The notes under the pieces: generated by a model
What the model saw: only the letters and a program-made list of their open reading frames with translations
What the model was told of the DNA's origin: nothing
The model's database searches: none
Origin: a virus
Length of the DNA: 59,159 nt
IMG/VR virus record: IMGVR_UViG_3300030106_005496
Span: 1 to 59,159 of that record
Reading direction: 5' to 3' (one strand)
Translations under genes and position numbers: made by a program
In this document: positions 27,086-36,460 of the stretch, one piece after another
How the letters are laid out: every line of letters begins with the position of its first letter
Numbering within the stretch: position 1 is the first letter of the stretch

Positions 27086-27300
27086 CTAATTTTCCTTCTT
27101 ATCTCAAAAAATCTATCTAGCGCTTCGTCAATATTTTCATACAGCTCACTAAAGTAATATGAGTGAACTTGGTATTTTGTTTTCCCGTTAGCAAGAGGGT
27201 AAAAATCATTTATCTTACAAATAGATAAACCTCTATACTCAACGTATCTTCCGTTCGTTATCTTTTCTTTTATGGATTCTCTGTGGCTTTTTTTATGCAT
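27082..27300 (-). CDS. Small hypothetical protein, 72 residues
   Basis: 72 residues, basic, no known motif. A beta-type middle (VEYRGLSICKI and KYQVHSYYF) is followed by a charged helix (ENIDEALDRFFEIRRK). It starts within the last eight bases of the DnaE N-terminal gene and overlaps the exonuclease start as ATGA, so it is translated in the same coupled series. It may help the split polymerase associate, but that is only a guess from its position. Confidence 0.6.
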   Translation of the reverse strand: MHKKSHRESIKEKITNGRYVEYRGLSICKINDFYPLANGKTKYQVHSYYFSELYENIDEALDRFFEIRRKIR

Positions 27301-29203
27301 CTGCTTTCTCTAGTTGGTTTCTCACACCCATAATTTTATCCATCAATGAGATTCCCAATATATCGAATTTTACATGACCCATAGCTTCTAAATCATTCAT
27401 TTCAAGACCAGCAATTTTTTCTGATCCTTTTTTGTCTCTGACCATAGGGCATACTTGATCTAAGTTGTGTGAAGATATGACTACGCCAGCAGCATGTTTT
27501 CCTTGAGATTTGAAAGTTCCCTCAATTCTCATGGCTTGTTGAAATACTTTTGCGTAGTCTCCTTCAAGTTCACCATCGTCATTTAGTCGGCAATAACCGC
27601 GCAAAGATTCAGGTTGATTCATTAAAGTCCATTTTATAACAGAAGACTCCTCCATTTCAGCTAATTGATCGGATACTTCATGCTCATGAGGTAGGCTCTT
27701 GGTTATATTATTCATTTCTTCAAAACCGCAAGCTTCATTCATACGCAGGACTTCTTTTAATGCGCTTCGTCCTTGCAGCCTACCAAAAGTTACCATCTGA
27801 CCAACTCTTTCGTTTCCATATTTTTGTCGGATGTAGTCGATGGTTTCATCCCGTTTAGTAGCTGGTACATCAATATCAATATCAGGCAAGGAGACTCTAT
27901 CAGCAGTATTTCTTCCAGCATTGTAAAATCTTTCAAAAATTAAACCATATTCAATTGGATCTACTTGAGTTATACCAACTAAATATGACACTAAACACCC
28001 AGCAGCAGAACCTCTTCCGGGACCCGGAATATGATTTCTTTGATGGACACTATTAACAATATCTCTAACAATCAGAAAATAACCAGAAAGATTGGCATCA
28101 CTAATAACATCAAGCTCTGCCTTAATTCTTTCTGTGTATAAATCTTTTGCAGATTGGGTATTAACTTTGCCTGTTGGCATTAATACATTTTTCCACCCAT
28201 CACGACATAGGTCTCTGAGATACTGCTCTTCTGTTTGTTCTTTGGGGCATTTGAATTTAGGAAGCATTGGCTTGCCTAAAATATCATACTCCTCACACAT
28301 ATCAGCAATCTCCATTGCTGTTGCGATTTCTTGAGGGGTATTAACAGCCTGCATTTCTTCCAGTGAGGGTATATGAAAATTGTTTGATCTCATGAACCCA
28401 GTAAAGGCGGCATCCCCAGTTTCTTTCAGCTTCTTCCTTATCTTTGGAAGTGTCGTTTTCAAAGAAGAACACAACAATAGAAGTTGATCATTAGCATCTT
28501 GCTTTTCTGGGTAATGAGAGTCAGCAGTAGCGACTGTCCTGAATCCATACTTCTTAGCAATGTATCTCAAACCTTGAGCTACTAAATTTGAAGCAGGAGA
28601 ATTTTCTTGGTCAATAGTTTGGATTTCTATGAAGAAGTTATCTTTGCCAAATATGTCTCTGTATTTGTTTGCTACTTCAAGAACCTGTTTATCCCATTCA
28701 GGATGCGTGTATCTTTTGACTTCGTCAATTGTTACAGCATTGTATGCAGATTTGATATCAACAAATATCGCATTAGCTAAATCACTACCCAGATGACCAG
28801 AGAAAGCGATCAAGTTATCAGAAAACTGACCTAGAGTAGAGAGGTCTAATCTAGGCTTGTAGTAGTAATTTTCTTCATTATTACTTTTTGATACTGCTTG
28901 GATTAGATTGTCCCAACCCTGCTTGTTTTTAGCCAACACGCAAAGATGACTAAGCTTCCTATTTTCCTCGTTTTTAATTGTGCAATCTTGCTGGCTTAGG
29001 TAGAACTCGCACCCAAGTATTGGCTTGATGTTCTCTTTCTTCATTGCCTGTGTGAAGGCCACAGCTCCAGATATAGTGCCGTGATCTGTTATGGCGCAGG
29101 AGGTATAGCCAAGCTTTGAACAGCGTGAGGCGACCTGTGAGGGCTTAGAGAGACCGTCTAGTAAACTGTAGTGGGTGTGTAGGTGTAATGGAGTCCAACT
29201 CAT
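27293..29203 (-). CDS. dnaE: DNA polymerase III alpha subunit, N-terminal half (PHP and palm)
   Basis: 636 residues. The PHP domain begins HLHTHYSLLDG (H7, H9, H11) and includes AITDHGTISG. The palm starts at PGPGRGSAAGCLVSYL (about residue 393) and carries PDIDIDVP with two catalytic Asp residues (about 440) and VKFDILG with the third (about 622). The protein then stops at EKADA. The missing fingers and later domains are encoded at 24090-25676; the two products together have about 1164 residues, the size of a complete DnaE. No intein-like sequence is present at its end. Three genes separate the halves. ATGA couples it to the upstream nuclease. Confidence 0.92.
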   Translation of the reverse strand: MSWTPLHLHTHYSLLDGLSKPSQVASRCSKLGYTSCAITDHGTISGAVAFTQAMKKENIKPILGCEFYLSQQDCTIKNEENRKLSHLCVLAKNKQGWDNLIQAVSKSNNEENYYYKPRLDLSTLGQFSDNLIAFSGHLGSDLANAIFVDIKSAYNAVTIDEVKRYTHPEWDKQVLEVANKYRDIFGKDNFFIEIQTIDQENSPASNLVAQGLRYIAKKYGFRTVATADSHYPEKQDANDQLLLLCSSLKTTLPKIRKKLKETGDAAFTGFMRSNNFHIPSLEEMQAVNTPQEIATAMEIADMCEEYDILGKPMLPKFKCPKEQTEEQYLRDLCRDGWKNVLMPTGKVNTQSAKDLYTERIKAELDVISDANLSGYFLIVRDIVNSVHQRNHIPGPGRGSAAGCLVSYLVGITQVDPIEYGLIFERFYNAGRNTADRVSLPDIDIDVPATKRDETIDYIRQKYGNERVGQMVTFGRLQGRSALKEVLRMNEACGFEEMNNITKSLPHEHEVSDQLAEMEESSVIKWTLMNQPESLRGYCRLNDDGELEGDYAKVFQQAMRIEGTFKSQGKHAAGVVISSHNLDQVCPMVRDKKGSEKIAGLEMNDLEAMGHVKFDILGISLMDKIMGVRNQLEKADA

Positions 29204-30219
29204 TTTTTGTTATCTTCTGCTAATCTTCCGCCGCCATCTCCGTAAGTGGCGATCTTATCAATTTTTCCAAACTTTTCAACAACTTCGACAATACCTCGAC
29301 CCTTTATCTGGTCTCTGATGTATTGGCAAACACTTTTTTCAGCACCTTCTTTATAGGGCTGACTGAACTTGCATAACTTCTGGCATTTCCAATGTTTATT
29401 TTCATTAGATAGAAGTTTTGGCTGTTCTATGTCTCTTATTTGTTCAAACTTCTTTCTGAGTATTTGTTCTGCTTTTTCATAATCATCTTCATCAAATACC
29501 ATTGAGAATAATCCACCATCATTAATGTAGTAGATGCTGACTGAAAATTCTTTGTCTGGATACATGTTCTTCAAAGCATAATAATACAGAAGCAACTGCG
29601 TGTCTTTCTGTAATTTTTCGTGGGTCTTCTCTTCTCCTGTCGCCCAGTTTATTCTTTTTCCGGTTTTGTAATCTAATATTTCGTAGTAACCATCGCCGTG
29701 TTCTAGAATAAGGTCAACAGTCCCTTTGATTGATAAGTATCCTTCTATTGTTTGTCCTTCAAATTCATATTTGTATTTAGCCCATGGCTGTTTAATTTCA
29801 ATATCAAAAAATAGTTCAGTAGCAAATACGTTTTGATTTCTTGGATCTAACATCCCGTCTCTGTAGGCTACTGCTTTTTCTGCCCATCTAAGACACGTTC
29901 TTCTATCTGCTTCTGTGATATTGACTTCTGGAAAAGCGCTAGTGTAATAATCAAAAGCAATATCGTTTAAGAGCTTTAGGTCATCACATTCTTTTAGAGT
30001 TAAGTCTTTTCCTGTTTCTTCATCCTCTACAATGTCTAAACCTTTGTTCATAGCAACCTTCTTGTCTCCAAGAGTTTGCATGACCTTATGGGTAATAGTA
30101 CCCATTAAGGCTTTTTTATTGGTCTTGTCTTTAAAGGATAGGTTGTACTGCAAAAAATATTTTTGCTGGCAAAACTCTAGCGTTCCAAGACTACTGCTCC
30201 TGTGGTAGCAAACTATCAT
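29200..30219 (-). CDS. RecB/Cas4-type PD-(D/E)XK nuclease with FeS-type cysteines
   Basis: 339 residues. The nuclease core reads GTVDLILEHG ... YEILDYKTGK (D, E-x-D-x-K) followed by QLLLYYYAL. C17 and the C-terminal C279, C283 and C298 have the spacing of the four-Cys iron-sulfur clamp of Cas4/AddB proteins. Such proteins trim or resect DNA ends in recombination and replication. It is coupled to the DnaE N-half by ATGA and overlaps the upstream nuclease gene by 29 bases. No CRISPR array is present, so a recombination role is more likely than Cas4 function. Confidence 0.85.
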   Translation of the reverse strand: MIVCYHRSSSLGTLEFCQQKYFLQYNLSFKDKTNKKALMGTITHKVMQTLGDKKVAMNKGLDIVEDEETGKDLTLKECDDLKLLNDIAFDYYTSAFPEVNITEADRRTCLRWAEKAVAYRDGMLDPRNQNVFATELFFDIEIKQPWAKYKYEFEGQTIEGYLSIKGTVDLILEHGDGYYEILDYKTGKRINWATGEEKTHEKLQKDTQLLLYYYALKNMYPDKEFSVSIYYINDGGLFSMVFDEDDYEKAEQILRKKFEQIRDIEQPKLLSNENKHWKCQKLCKFSQPYKEGAEKSVCQYIRDQIKGRGIVEVVEKFGKIDKIATYGDGGGRLAEDNKK

Positions 30220-30766
30220 CTAACTCATCTATTTCCGATATGGGCAGGTTGTACATATCTACATGTGTTTTGAAACCGTTTCGTTTATCAATGTCTCCAG
30301 CCCTCCAAATTTTGGCTCTAGAAAAATAATCTTCAGGCTCTGCCTGCCCTACTATCCAAATGTTTTTGATGCCATAGTAAGCACGCTTACCTTTGACCAT
30401 CTTCATATCTTCAAATTGTATACTTACAAAAATGTAGAGATCAGGTCTTTGATGCGCACTTGTTTTAGCAACTGACACATCATAGTAGTCTCTTGGTTCA
30501 ACTGTCCTTCTTTTAGTTTTTATTTCTATTCTGCGTTCATCATTAGACCATATGTCATAATCATATTTATCATTTCCATCATTGCAGCTAATTATTTCAG
30601 CTTTTATATAAGCAGCTACAGCTTCCTCTCCTAGATAACCAGCGGCATTGCCGCCACCCTTTAGAATAGAATTGTTTATCTTTCCAAGTTGATTAGCCTT
30701 TTTTCTTGCACGGGTGACCATTCTGTCATCCCATGGAATACTTATAAACTTTTTGTTTGTAGCCAT
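30191..30766 (-). CDS. PD-(D/E)XK nuclease, possibly Holliday-junction resolvase-like
   Basis: 191 residues from the ATG at 30766 with AGGAG five bases before it (a GTG at 30772 is less likely). GYLGEEAVAAYI (E), DYDIWSNDERRIEIKTK (D, then E-x-K) follow the archaeal Hjc order E...D...E-x-K, suggesting a junction-resolving or structure-specific nuclease. The N-terminus is basic (RARKKANQLGK). The position next to the recombination and replication genes supports this, but the exact substrate is not proven. Confidence 0.65.
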   Translation of the reverse strand: MATNKKFISIPWDDRMVTRARKKANQLGKINNSILKGGGNAAGYLGEEAVAAYIKAEIISCNDGNDKYDYDIWSNDERRIEIKTKRRTVEPRDYYDVSVAKTSAHQRPDLYIFVSIQFEDMKMVKGKRAYYGIKNIWIVGQAEPEDYFSRAKIWRAGDIDKRNGFKTHVDMYNLPISEIDELDDSLLPQEQ

Positions 30767-31503
30767 CCCCACTCCTTTAGGACATCTAGCAGTTTCATGT
30801 TGGTTTCGTCGATTGTCATGTCGTGGTTCTTGATGTAGTAATCAAAACCCTTGTAGGTATCCAAAGCGATTTCGCTAGGATGTTCATCTTCGTGAGGTTT
30901 TCTATCAAGTCTTATTACTTTACCTCCAGCTTTTTGTATTGCTTTCACTTCATTAGGAAACCTAACATCTGGAACAATAGCCAGTTCTGTTCCGCTTTGT
31001 AGTATTCTCTTTATGCAGCTATCAACCCAAATGCTATCTTTGATTCTTCTACAGACATCTGTTCCAAAATATTGTAAAAATTCTCTTGCCGACATGAATC
31101 CAGATCTGTCTCCATGAAGCGGCATGTTTTCCCACTTAATATTAATGGGTGTGTTCTTTTGTTCGTCACTTCCAAAACATTGTTCTTCAGTTAGACCAAA
31201 CAACTGCATTGAGATAGCCTTCAATGGGTCTGCGAAACTAAAAGACTGCACAAAAGGCCATATTTTAGTCGATGCATATTCAATAAACTCATCATCCCTG
31301 CGTTCAATATCTAAGATGCCTAGTCCTTCAGTTTCTTCTCCTTTGTCATTCATATAGATAGCATTGATAATAAGACATCCATCCGTGTCCATCAAAAACT
31401 TTTCTATTGAATCAAACAGTCTCATTTGATAGCCGTGAAGAAATTTGCAGCAAGTAGTCTTGCCGCTTTGCTTGGCTCCAGAAAATCCAATTATTCTAGT
31501 CAT
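30742..31503 (-). CDS. Deoxynucleoside monophosphate kinase
   Basis: 253 residues from the ATG at 31503 (GAGG nine bases upstream). The P-loop GFSGAKQSGKTTCCKF is at residues 6-21. SFADPLKAISM (LID or substrate region), GTDVCRR and the DVRFPNE motif (about residue 195) are characteristic of phage dNMP kinases of the T4 gene 1 type. It phosphorylates dNMPs from degraded host DNA or salvage and feeds the adjacent replisome. Overlaps the primase gene. Confidence 0.85.
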   Translation of the reverse strand: MTRIIGFSGAKQSGKTTCCKFLHGYQMRLFDSIEKFLMDTDGCLIINAIYMNDKGEETEGLGILDIERRDDEFIEYASTKIWPFVQSFSFADPLKAISMQLFGLTEEQCFGSDEQKNTPINIKWENMPLHGDRSGFMSAREFLQYFGTDVCRRIKDSIWVDSCIKRILQSGTELAIVPDVRFPNEVKAIQKAGGKVIRLDRKPHEDEHPSEIALDTYKGFDYYIKNHDMTIDETNMKLLDVLKEWGWLQTKSL

Positions 31504-32581
31504 TGTATAGACCCTCAATTTGTGGTTTTATGATTTGATTTATTTCAGATACAGAAAGCTCGCCAACATCTTTGGCTGGTAGGTCAACTTCCACTATATT
31601 AAACATCCTACCACACTTCTTCTTGATTGACTCTTTTGCTTTGATCCCAGCTTCATCATTGTCTGTTAGGGGGATAATGGTAAGAGCAGCAGATGTTTCT
31701 AATATTCTCATCTGAGCATCAGACAGGCTCGCACCAAAAATACCAACCACATTCTTTATCCCAGCTTCCCACAACCTCCAGACATCGCCTTGTCCTTCAA
31801 CCAATATAACTGATTTGGCTTTGTTTATGAATGGCTTTGATAACCAATAGCCATAGAGCCAAACTCCAGTATAAAAACCCTCTGAGTTAACCCACTTCCT
31901 ACCATGATAATTTTCGTGCTGCGCCCTACCAAGATGGCCTACCATGCAATCAAAATCATCATCATAAACAGGAACAATGACTCTATCTCTCATGGAAGGA
32001 TTCTTAGCTCTTGGGCAAGTACCTACATCGAATTGATCTAATACCTCAGCTGTATATCCTCTTTTAATATAATACTCTGGCGGTATAACCAATGAAGACC
32101 TAACTTTTTCTCTTGCAACACCACCATCTATATTTCTTTGTCTTTTTTGGTGTTCTCTTTCTGTTTTTGAGTCACATGTATCAAACTCAAAATCTTCTGA
32201 TTCTTTTGCTAAAGTTTCTAGGTCTGTTTCAGTCAGCTTTATTGTGTATTCAATGGCTTCTTGAAAGCTTACCTCTCGGTCTTCTTTTATTGACATCAAT
32301 GCTCTAATAAGACCTATCGGCGTGTTTATATGTTCTTCGTGACAATGATTAGTCCAACATGCCCAATTTCCAAAGTATGTACTAGATTCATCAGTGTTCA
32401 TAGAGAAACCAGTTGGATTGTCTCCGCCATGTATTGGACAGGGACAGAACACATTATCGCCGCAATCATTTGACCTGTAGCCAAAATGAAAAAGTATAAA
32501 ACAAATTCTTTTTGCGGCTTTGTCTGAAAGCTTCTTTAGTTCTTTCGCTGAAAGCTTTGTCTTAGAAAGGCTTGTCTTCAT
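31496..32581 (-). CDS. DNA primase (CHC2 zinc finger plus Toprim)
   Basis: 361 residues from the ATG at 32581 with GGAGG six bases before it. CPCPIHGG and WACWTNHCHEEH give the zinc finger (about residues 46-85). The Toprim-type acidic sites are ILVEGQGDVWRLWEAGI and IPLTDNDEAG (about residues 258 and 306). This is the DnaG-type layout: zinc finger, RNAP-like core, Toprim. The usual C-terminal helicase-binding domain is short. It makes RNA primers with the DnaB-like helicase encoded immediately upstream. Confidence 0.88.
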   Translation of the reverse strand: MKTSLSKTKLSAKELKKLSDKAAKRICFILFHFGYRSNDCGDNVFCPCPIHGGDNPTGFSMNTDESSTYFGNWACWTNHCHEEHINTPIGLIRALMSIKEDREVSFQEAIEYTIKLTETDLETLAKESEDFEFDTCDSKTEREHQKRQRNIDGGVAREKVRSSLVIPPEYYIKRGYTAEVLDQFDVGTCPRAKNPSMRDRVIVPVYDDDFDCMVGHLGRAQHENYHGRKWVNSEGFYTGVWLYGYWLSKPFINKAKSVILVEGQGDVWRLWEAGIKNVVGIFGASLSDAQMRILETSAALTIIPLTDNDEAGIKAKESIKKKCGRMFNIVEVDLPAKDVGELSVSEINQIIKPQIEGLYND

Positions 32582-34055
32582 CAATTTCCTCCTCAACTAC
32601 AAAGCCTTCCTCTCTATCGCTAACTTCGTTCTCGAATCCTTCTTTTTGTTTTTTATTAGCTAGAATGTACTCTGACTTTGTGAACCCTTCGTCTATTCTT
32701 CCAAAAGCACCATTGAGGCTCATGTTAATATAATCAAAGTCGTCTGCTAGACCTCCTCCATGACGAGCTATTAGTGGAACCAATTTTCTATTTCCGCTTT
32801 CTCCAGCGTCTTCCGCTAGCTCTTCTTCTGACTTCTTTTTGAAGATAGTTAGACTGCTGCAAAACCAAGACAGCCTGTCAGACCCACTAATAACATCTTC
32901 TGACTCGCGGGTAATTCCATCTCTATTTAACTGCACGAACGATAAGCATGGAACTTTTTCTTTAATAGTAAAGTTTACAAGTTGTTGCATCTGGTATCCG
33001 AGAGCTTGAAACTCTTTCATGTCGTTCATTTGTGCAGAGCTTGTAAGTTTGAGGTAGTCATAAATTACTAAACATGGATTGGTGTTGCCGTTTTCGTCAT
33101 AACCAACCTCTCTTCTTAACCACCTTCTCATAATAGAAAGCGTTTCATCAAAGCTTGTTCCAGCTATTGTGACATATTTGTAAGGAAGATCTTTTAGTTT
33201 TTCTACGCCTTGTTTTATTCTTTCTTGTAAACCACTAGACTTTCCAAATTGACCAGTAGATATGTCATTTATTTCTATATCGGACATATTTGCTAGTAGT
33301 CGATGAATGTGATCTTCTCTAGACATCTCTGTGTCTAACATTAAAACTGGTATTCCAAGACTTCCAGCAACATGCAATGCTACACTATCTGCAAACAAAC
33401 TCTTACCGGCTTTAGCTCTGGCTGCAATTAGATCAACATTACCTCTTCTTAAGCCTCCACCAATAGCTTTATCGAAACGTGGAAACCCTGTACTTAGACC
33501 CATCATTTCTTTAGGATTATCAATTAAGCTTTGAATGTAGTCGTCAATGTCTTCTCCAATGTCGGTGGGTTCATTTTCTGCTTGCCCATGAAAATCATCA
33601 ATTAGGTTGAACACAGCCGCCTCAGCTACACTAACTATTCCAGTCGGTGTACTGTCAGCGATATTAATATCCCTGATGTTTGATTTTATTTGCGTTGCTT
33701 TCCTATCTACTTCTCTAGCTATCGCGTACTTAATTAAAATTTTTGCATGTTCCTTAACATTGCTTAATTCTACGTTTATAGACTGAAGGGTTTTGTAGTA
33801 GTCTTTAGGAACACGCTTCATGAAGACTGAGTCTAAGTCTATTGATTTTGCCGCCGCATAAAGGCTAGACAAATCAACTGTATCTGAAGTATCAAATAGC
33901 TTCGCAAGACAACTCCAGATTATTGTGTTTTCTTCTAACGTAAACGATCCTTCGTTTAGCTTTCCATCAATATCAATAAAAGCATTTTTTCCATGCCGTA
34001 TCAAACCAGCAAGCACGGCTCTTTCTGAAACAACATCACTAAGTTCTTTTTTCAT
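32562..34055 (-). CDS. dnaB: Replicative DNA helicase, DnaB-like
   Basis: 497 residues. The N-terminal DnaB domain (SERAVLAGLIRHGKNAF) is at residues 9-25. The P-loop DLIAARAKAGKSLFA is at about 210-225. MLDTEMSREDHIHRLLANMS and IYDYLKLTS hold the helicase-family acidic motif (Walker B-like), and RLSWFCSSLTIF follows. It unwinds the fork ahead of the phage Pol III. The C-terminal 40 residues are acidic and end in DKPF, a possible SSB or partner tail. The ninth base upstream is the stop of the 152-residue gene. Confidence 0.9.
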   Translation of the reverse strand: MKKELSDVVSERAVLAGLIRHGKNAFIDIDGKLNEGSFTLEENTIIWSCLAKLFDTSDTVDLSSLYAAAKSIDLDSVFMKRVPKDYYKTLQSINVELSNVKEHAKILIKYAIAREVDRKATQIKSNIRDINIADSTPTGIVSVAEAAVFNLIDDFHGQAENEPTDIGEDIDDYIQSLIDNPKEMMGLSTGFPRFDKAIGGGLRRGNVDLIAARAKAGKSLFADSVALHVAGSLGIPVLMLDTEMSREDHIHRLLANMSDIEINDISTGQFGKSSGLQERIKQGVEKLKDLPYKYVTIAGTSFDETLSIMRRWLRREVGYDENGNTNPCLVIYDYLKLTSSAQMNDMKEFQALGYQMQQLVNFTIKEKVPCLSFVQLNRDGITRESEDVISGSDRLSWFCSSLTIFKKKSEEELAEDAGESGNRKLVPLIARHGGGLADDFDYINMSLNGAFGRIDEGFTKSEYILANKKQKEGFENEVSDREEGFVVEEEIDEDKPF

Positions 34056-34064
34056 TTAATCTGC

Positions 34065-34523
34065 TTAACCTAAACATTCACTGCAACGATGATAAGTACC
34101 TACTTTGTATCTAGGATTAATTTCTTCTTTTTTTCCACAATTATGGCAAGTAACTTCAACCATCTGCACAGGAGATCTTCTAGGAGTTAGAGGAACATCG
34201 GGAGTTTCAAACTCAGCACCCTTTGCTTCTGTTCCATTATCAACAAATTTATTTTCTCCCACCTGTATTGATTGTCTTCTTCCATACTTTGTTTGTTGTT
34301 CTTCTCTTGGTTTTACTGAGAAGTCTAAGTCCGACGACCGCACCTGCACTGGTGGCTGTTCGGTTTCTGCGTATGGTTGACTTCTAGGTGCTTCTGGCAT
34401 TTCTGCGATTGGTTCTTCGCCTCCGATTGAGATGCTTTCTCCCGTGAGGGCATTATAACCTTGAGCAATTTCTTTAAGATCATTGTTAAGTAATCCGTTC
34501 TTTATCATTTCTAATGGTGACAT
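34065..34523 (-). CDS. Hypothetical protein with C-terminal zinc finger
   Basis: 152 residues. A disordered, Pro/Gln/Glu-rich middle (about residues 35-75) is followed by a C-terminal zinc finger VTCHNCGKKEEIN ... YHRCSECLG (four Cys, C-x2-C and C-x2-C, residues 128-150). It resembles small phage replication accessory proteins and stands directly before the helicase gene. It may be a helicase loader or regulator, but no family was recognised. Confidence 0.6.
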   Translation of the reverse strand: MSPLEMIKNGLLNNDLKEIAQGYNALTGESISIGGEEPIAEMPEAPRSQPYAETEQPPVQVRSSDLDFSVKPREEQQTKYGRRQSIQVGENKFVDNGTEAKGAEFETPDVPLTPRRSPVQMVEVTCHNCGKKEEINPRYKVGTYHRCSECLG

Positions 34524-34525
34524 AA

Positions 34526-35005
34526 TTAACCTCTACTCTGCTTTCTTCTGCTAAGTTCGAGTAACGTATCTGCTTGTTTTCTGATGTCTCTAATTATTTC
34601 TGAAGAAGAAGTCACATTTCCATCTATGACTCTCTTGACTCTCCAAACCTTTTGCACAAAGTCGTCCTCTCTTATTACAGAGTTCACTTTGACTTCCCAC
34701 TTGGTGTATTTATCGAACTGGTTTGAAACTTTTGAGACTGCATAGTTTATAAATTCTTCACACCACCTAGCTCTAGCCAATTCTTTATTGTGCTTTTTTT
34801 GCAAGAAGTTGCAATAGTTGTATATAGCATAGGCTTTTTCGCAACACTCTTCTGGTGTTAGAGACTTGAGTTCAAAGCTAGTCAGTGAAAGAACTCTTTC
34901 TATTTCTGGATTTGGTTCAACACAAATAATGTCAGACATGTAATTGTCTAACTTATCCATGAATTCATCTAACTTATCTATTGATAATAGATTGTTTCCA
35001 TTCAT
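34526..35005 (-). CDS. Hypothetical protein in the replication block
   Basis: 159 residues, mostly helical, no recognised motif. It contains a Cys-rich stretch (ECCEKAYAIYNYCNFLQ) and a basic C-terminal helix. Its ATG lies inside the last 32 bases of the nuclease gene upstream. It is placed between the recombinase/nuclease pair and the helicase, and so may be a recombination or helicase accessory protein. Function unknown. Confidence 0.6.
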   Translation of the reverse strand: MNGNNLLSIDKLDEFMDKLDNYMSDIICVEPNPEIERVLSLTSFELKSLTPEECCEKAYAIYNYCNFLQKKHNKELARARWCEEFINYAVSKVSNQFDKYTKWEVKVNSVIREDDFVQKVWRVKRVIDGNVTSSSEIIRDIRKQADTLLELSRRKQSRG

Positions 35006-35396
35006 CTTCAGTACCTGAATAACTTAATATAATCAAATCTATGTTATTGTTATTGAGCCAGTTTTCTTTGTCACGATCTCTAGCTTTCGACTTTCTGAAA
35101 CCTTTTCTGTCTCCATGAAAGTGAGCAACGAATTCAAAATGTTGTCGCCCATGAACTTCTACCGCCAGCGAATGAGACGGTATAAGGAAGTCAACATACA
35201 GAGTAGACCTTCTCGATGGCTTGTGAGAACCGGCAAGCGGCACTTCCTCAAGGATTGTATCATACGGAAACTCTTGTCGAAGTAGTTTTCTTGCCAAAAT
35301 ATGCAATTTACTTCGAGGTCTTGTCTGATCCCCTGAAACTACGCACTTTGACAGGTTCCAATTTCTTTCTCGGCCATCAAAACCTACGGCCTTCAA
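34974..35396 (-). CDS. Small Vsr/DUF559-type endonuclease
   Basis: 140 residues. The reading starts at TTG at 35396, which overlaps the recombinase stop as TTGA and has AAGGA nine bases before it; no ATG is available. STLYVDFLIPSHSLAVEVHG (Asp and Glu of the core) is followed by HFHGDRKGFRKSKARDRDK and NNIDLIILSY, the Vsr-like sequence of a PD-(D/E)XK fold. It is likely a structure-specific or nick-type nuclease in recombination. Basic overall. A larger relative with an HTH is at 9631-10419. Confidence 0.65.
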   Translation of the reverse strand: MKAVGFDGRERNWNLSKCVVSGDQTRPRSKLHILARKLLRQEFPYDTILEEVPLAGSHKPSRRSTLYVDFLIPSHSLAVEVHGRQHFEFVAHFHGDRKGFRKSKARDRDKENWLNNNNIDLIILSYSGTEDEWKQSIINR

Positions 35397-36460
35397 AACA
35401 ACATTTCCTTTAATGAATTCTGCAAAGCAGGCCAGAGATCGTTCGCGTCAAGGAAGTCTCTTAGTCTTTGTTGTCCTTGAAACTTGACCAGCTTGGTAAT
35501 TTTTTCTTCATCTTCTTTGTCGATGCCTTCGGATTCTAGTAACTTTTTAATTGGCTTGGTGTCATCAACCAAGAAGTCGCAAGTATACCATGCTCCAGCC
35601 GCTGAGATTAAATCAAAGTCATTTGCTTGATCGAACAGTTCTTGCTTGTAATCAATGCCTATACCGTAACGAAGCCAGCCGATAGCTTCAGAGCCTACAA
35701 ATCCACCAAGAGCAGATGTCACCACCTTCCAGTGAAGGGCTTGGCCAATTTGACGACCATCATTTTTTTCTTTCCATGCCTGAATCCAAGCAATCTCTAA
35801 AATAGTATCTGCTTGATAGCGAACCTTCACACCTCCATCAGCAACTTTCTTTTTGCCCATACCGCCAGTATTAGCAATGAAGTGCGTGATCATAATGATG
35901 ATAGCTTTTTGTTTAGGAACTACACTACTCATTTTCTTGCAGAAGTTAGATAGTATCTTAGGAACTCCCGGCCTATAGTCGCCTCTAACTTCTTCATCTA
36001 AATCCTTCTGTGCTATAAAACTAGATATCGAATCAATGATGACAACACAATTAGGATGTGACTTAACAATCTTTTCTACAGCACCTAAGTATTTTTCTGC
36101 GCTAAGGGTTTCTCCTTCAGACTGAACAACAGTAATTTTACTAGCCTCTAGGCCATGAACTCCCTCAAAGTTTTTTGTGCTTAATCTTCCTTCTACATTC
36201 ACATAGAAGATAGGTCTTTCTCCATATTCTTTTTTCTGACAGTTAGCTGCGAACTGTAAAGCGGTTGTAGTTTTACCAGACTTTGGATCTCCAATCATTT
36301 GAACCCAAGTCCCTTCACGAAAACCACCTCCAAGAGCATAGTCTAGCGATGGACTGACAGGAATGACCTGCATGTCTTGTAACTCTTCAAAAACATCAGC
36401 TCCATTAACCAGAATGTTTCCATACTTTTTCGTAATATTTTTTAATGCCGCATCACTCAT
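35393..36460 (-). CDS. RecA/UvsX-like recombinase
   Basis: 355 residues from the ATG at 36460. The P-loop MIGDPKSGKTT lies at about residue 57. FYVNVEGRL, VVIIDSISSFI (Walker B) and MITHFIANTGGMG (L2-type loop with its polar residues) follow in RecA order. The N-terminal residues are short and the C-terminal domain (about 290-355) is charged and helical, as in phage UvsX. It forms filaments on SSB-covered single strands for recombination-dependent replication. The gene stands just upstream of the DUF559 nuclease and the helicase. Confidence 0.88.
   Translation of the reverse strand: MSDAALKNITKKYGNILVNGADVFEELQDMQVIPVSPSLDYALGGGFREGTWVQMIGDPKSGKTTTALQFAANCQKKEYGERPIFYVNVEGRLSTKNFEGVHGLEASKITVVQSEGETLSAEKYLGAVEKIVKSHPNCVVIIDSISSFIAQKDLDEEVRGDYRPGVPKILSNFCKKMSSVVPKQKAIIIMITHFIANTGGMGKKKVADGGVKVRYQADTILEIAWIQAWKEKNDGRQIGQALHWKVVTSALGGFVGSEAIGWLRYGIGIDYKQELFDQANDFDLISAAGAWYTCDFLVDDTKPIKKLLESEGIDKEDEEKITKLVKFQGQQRLRDFLDANDLWPALQNSLKEMLF

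Noticed and set aside
24090-29203. Split intein at the two DnaE ends
   Set aside because: Neither end has the N-terminal Cys segment nor the C-terminal H-N/C block of an intein, and the halves end directly at DnaE sequence.
29200-30219. Cas4-type nuclease taken as part of a CRISPR system
   Set aside because: No repeat-spacer array and no other cas gene was seen in the window; the nuclease sits in a recombination and replication block.
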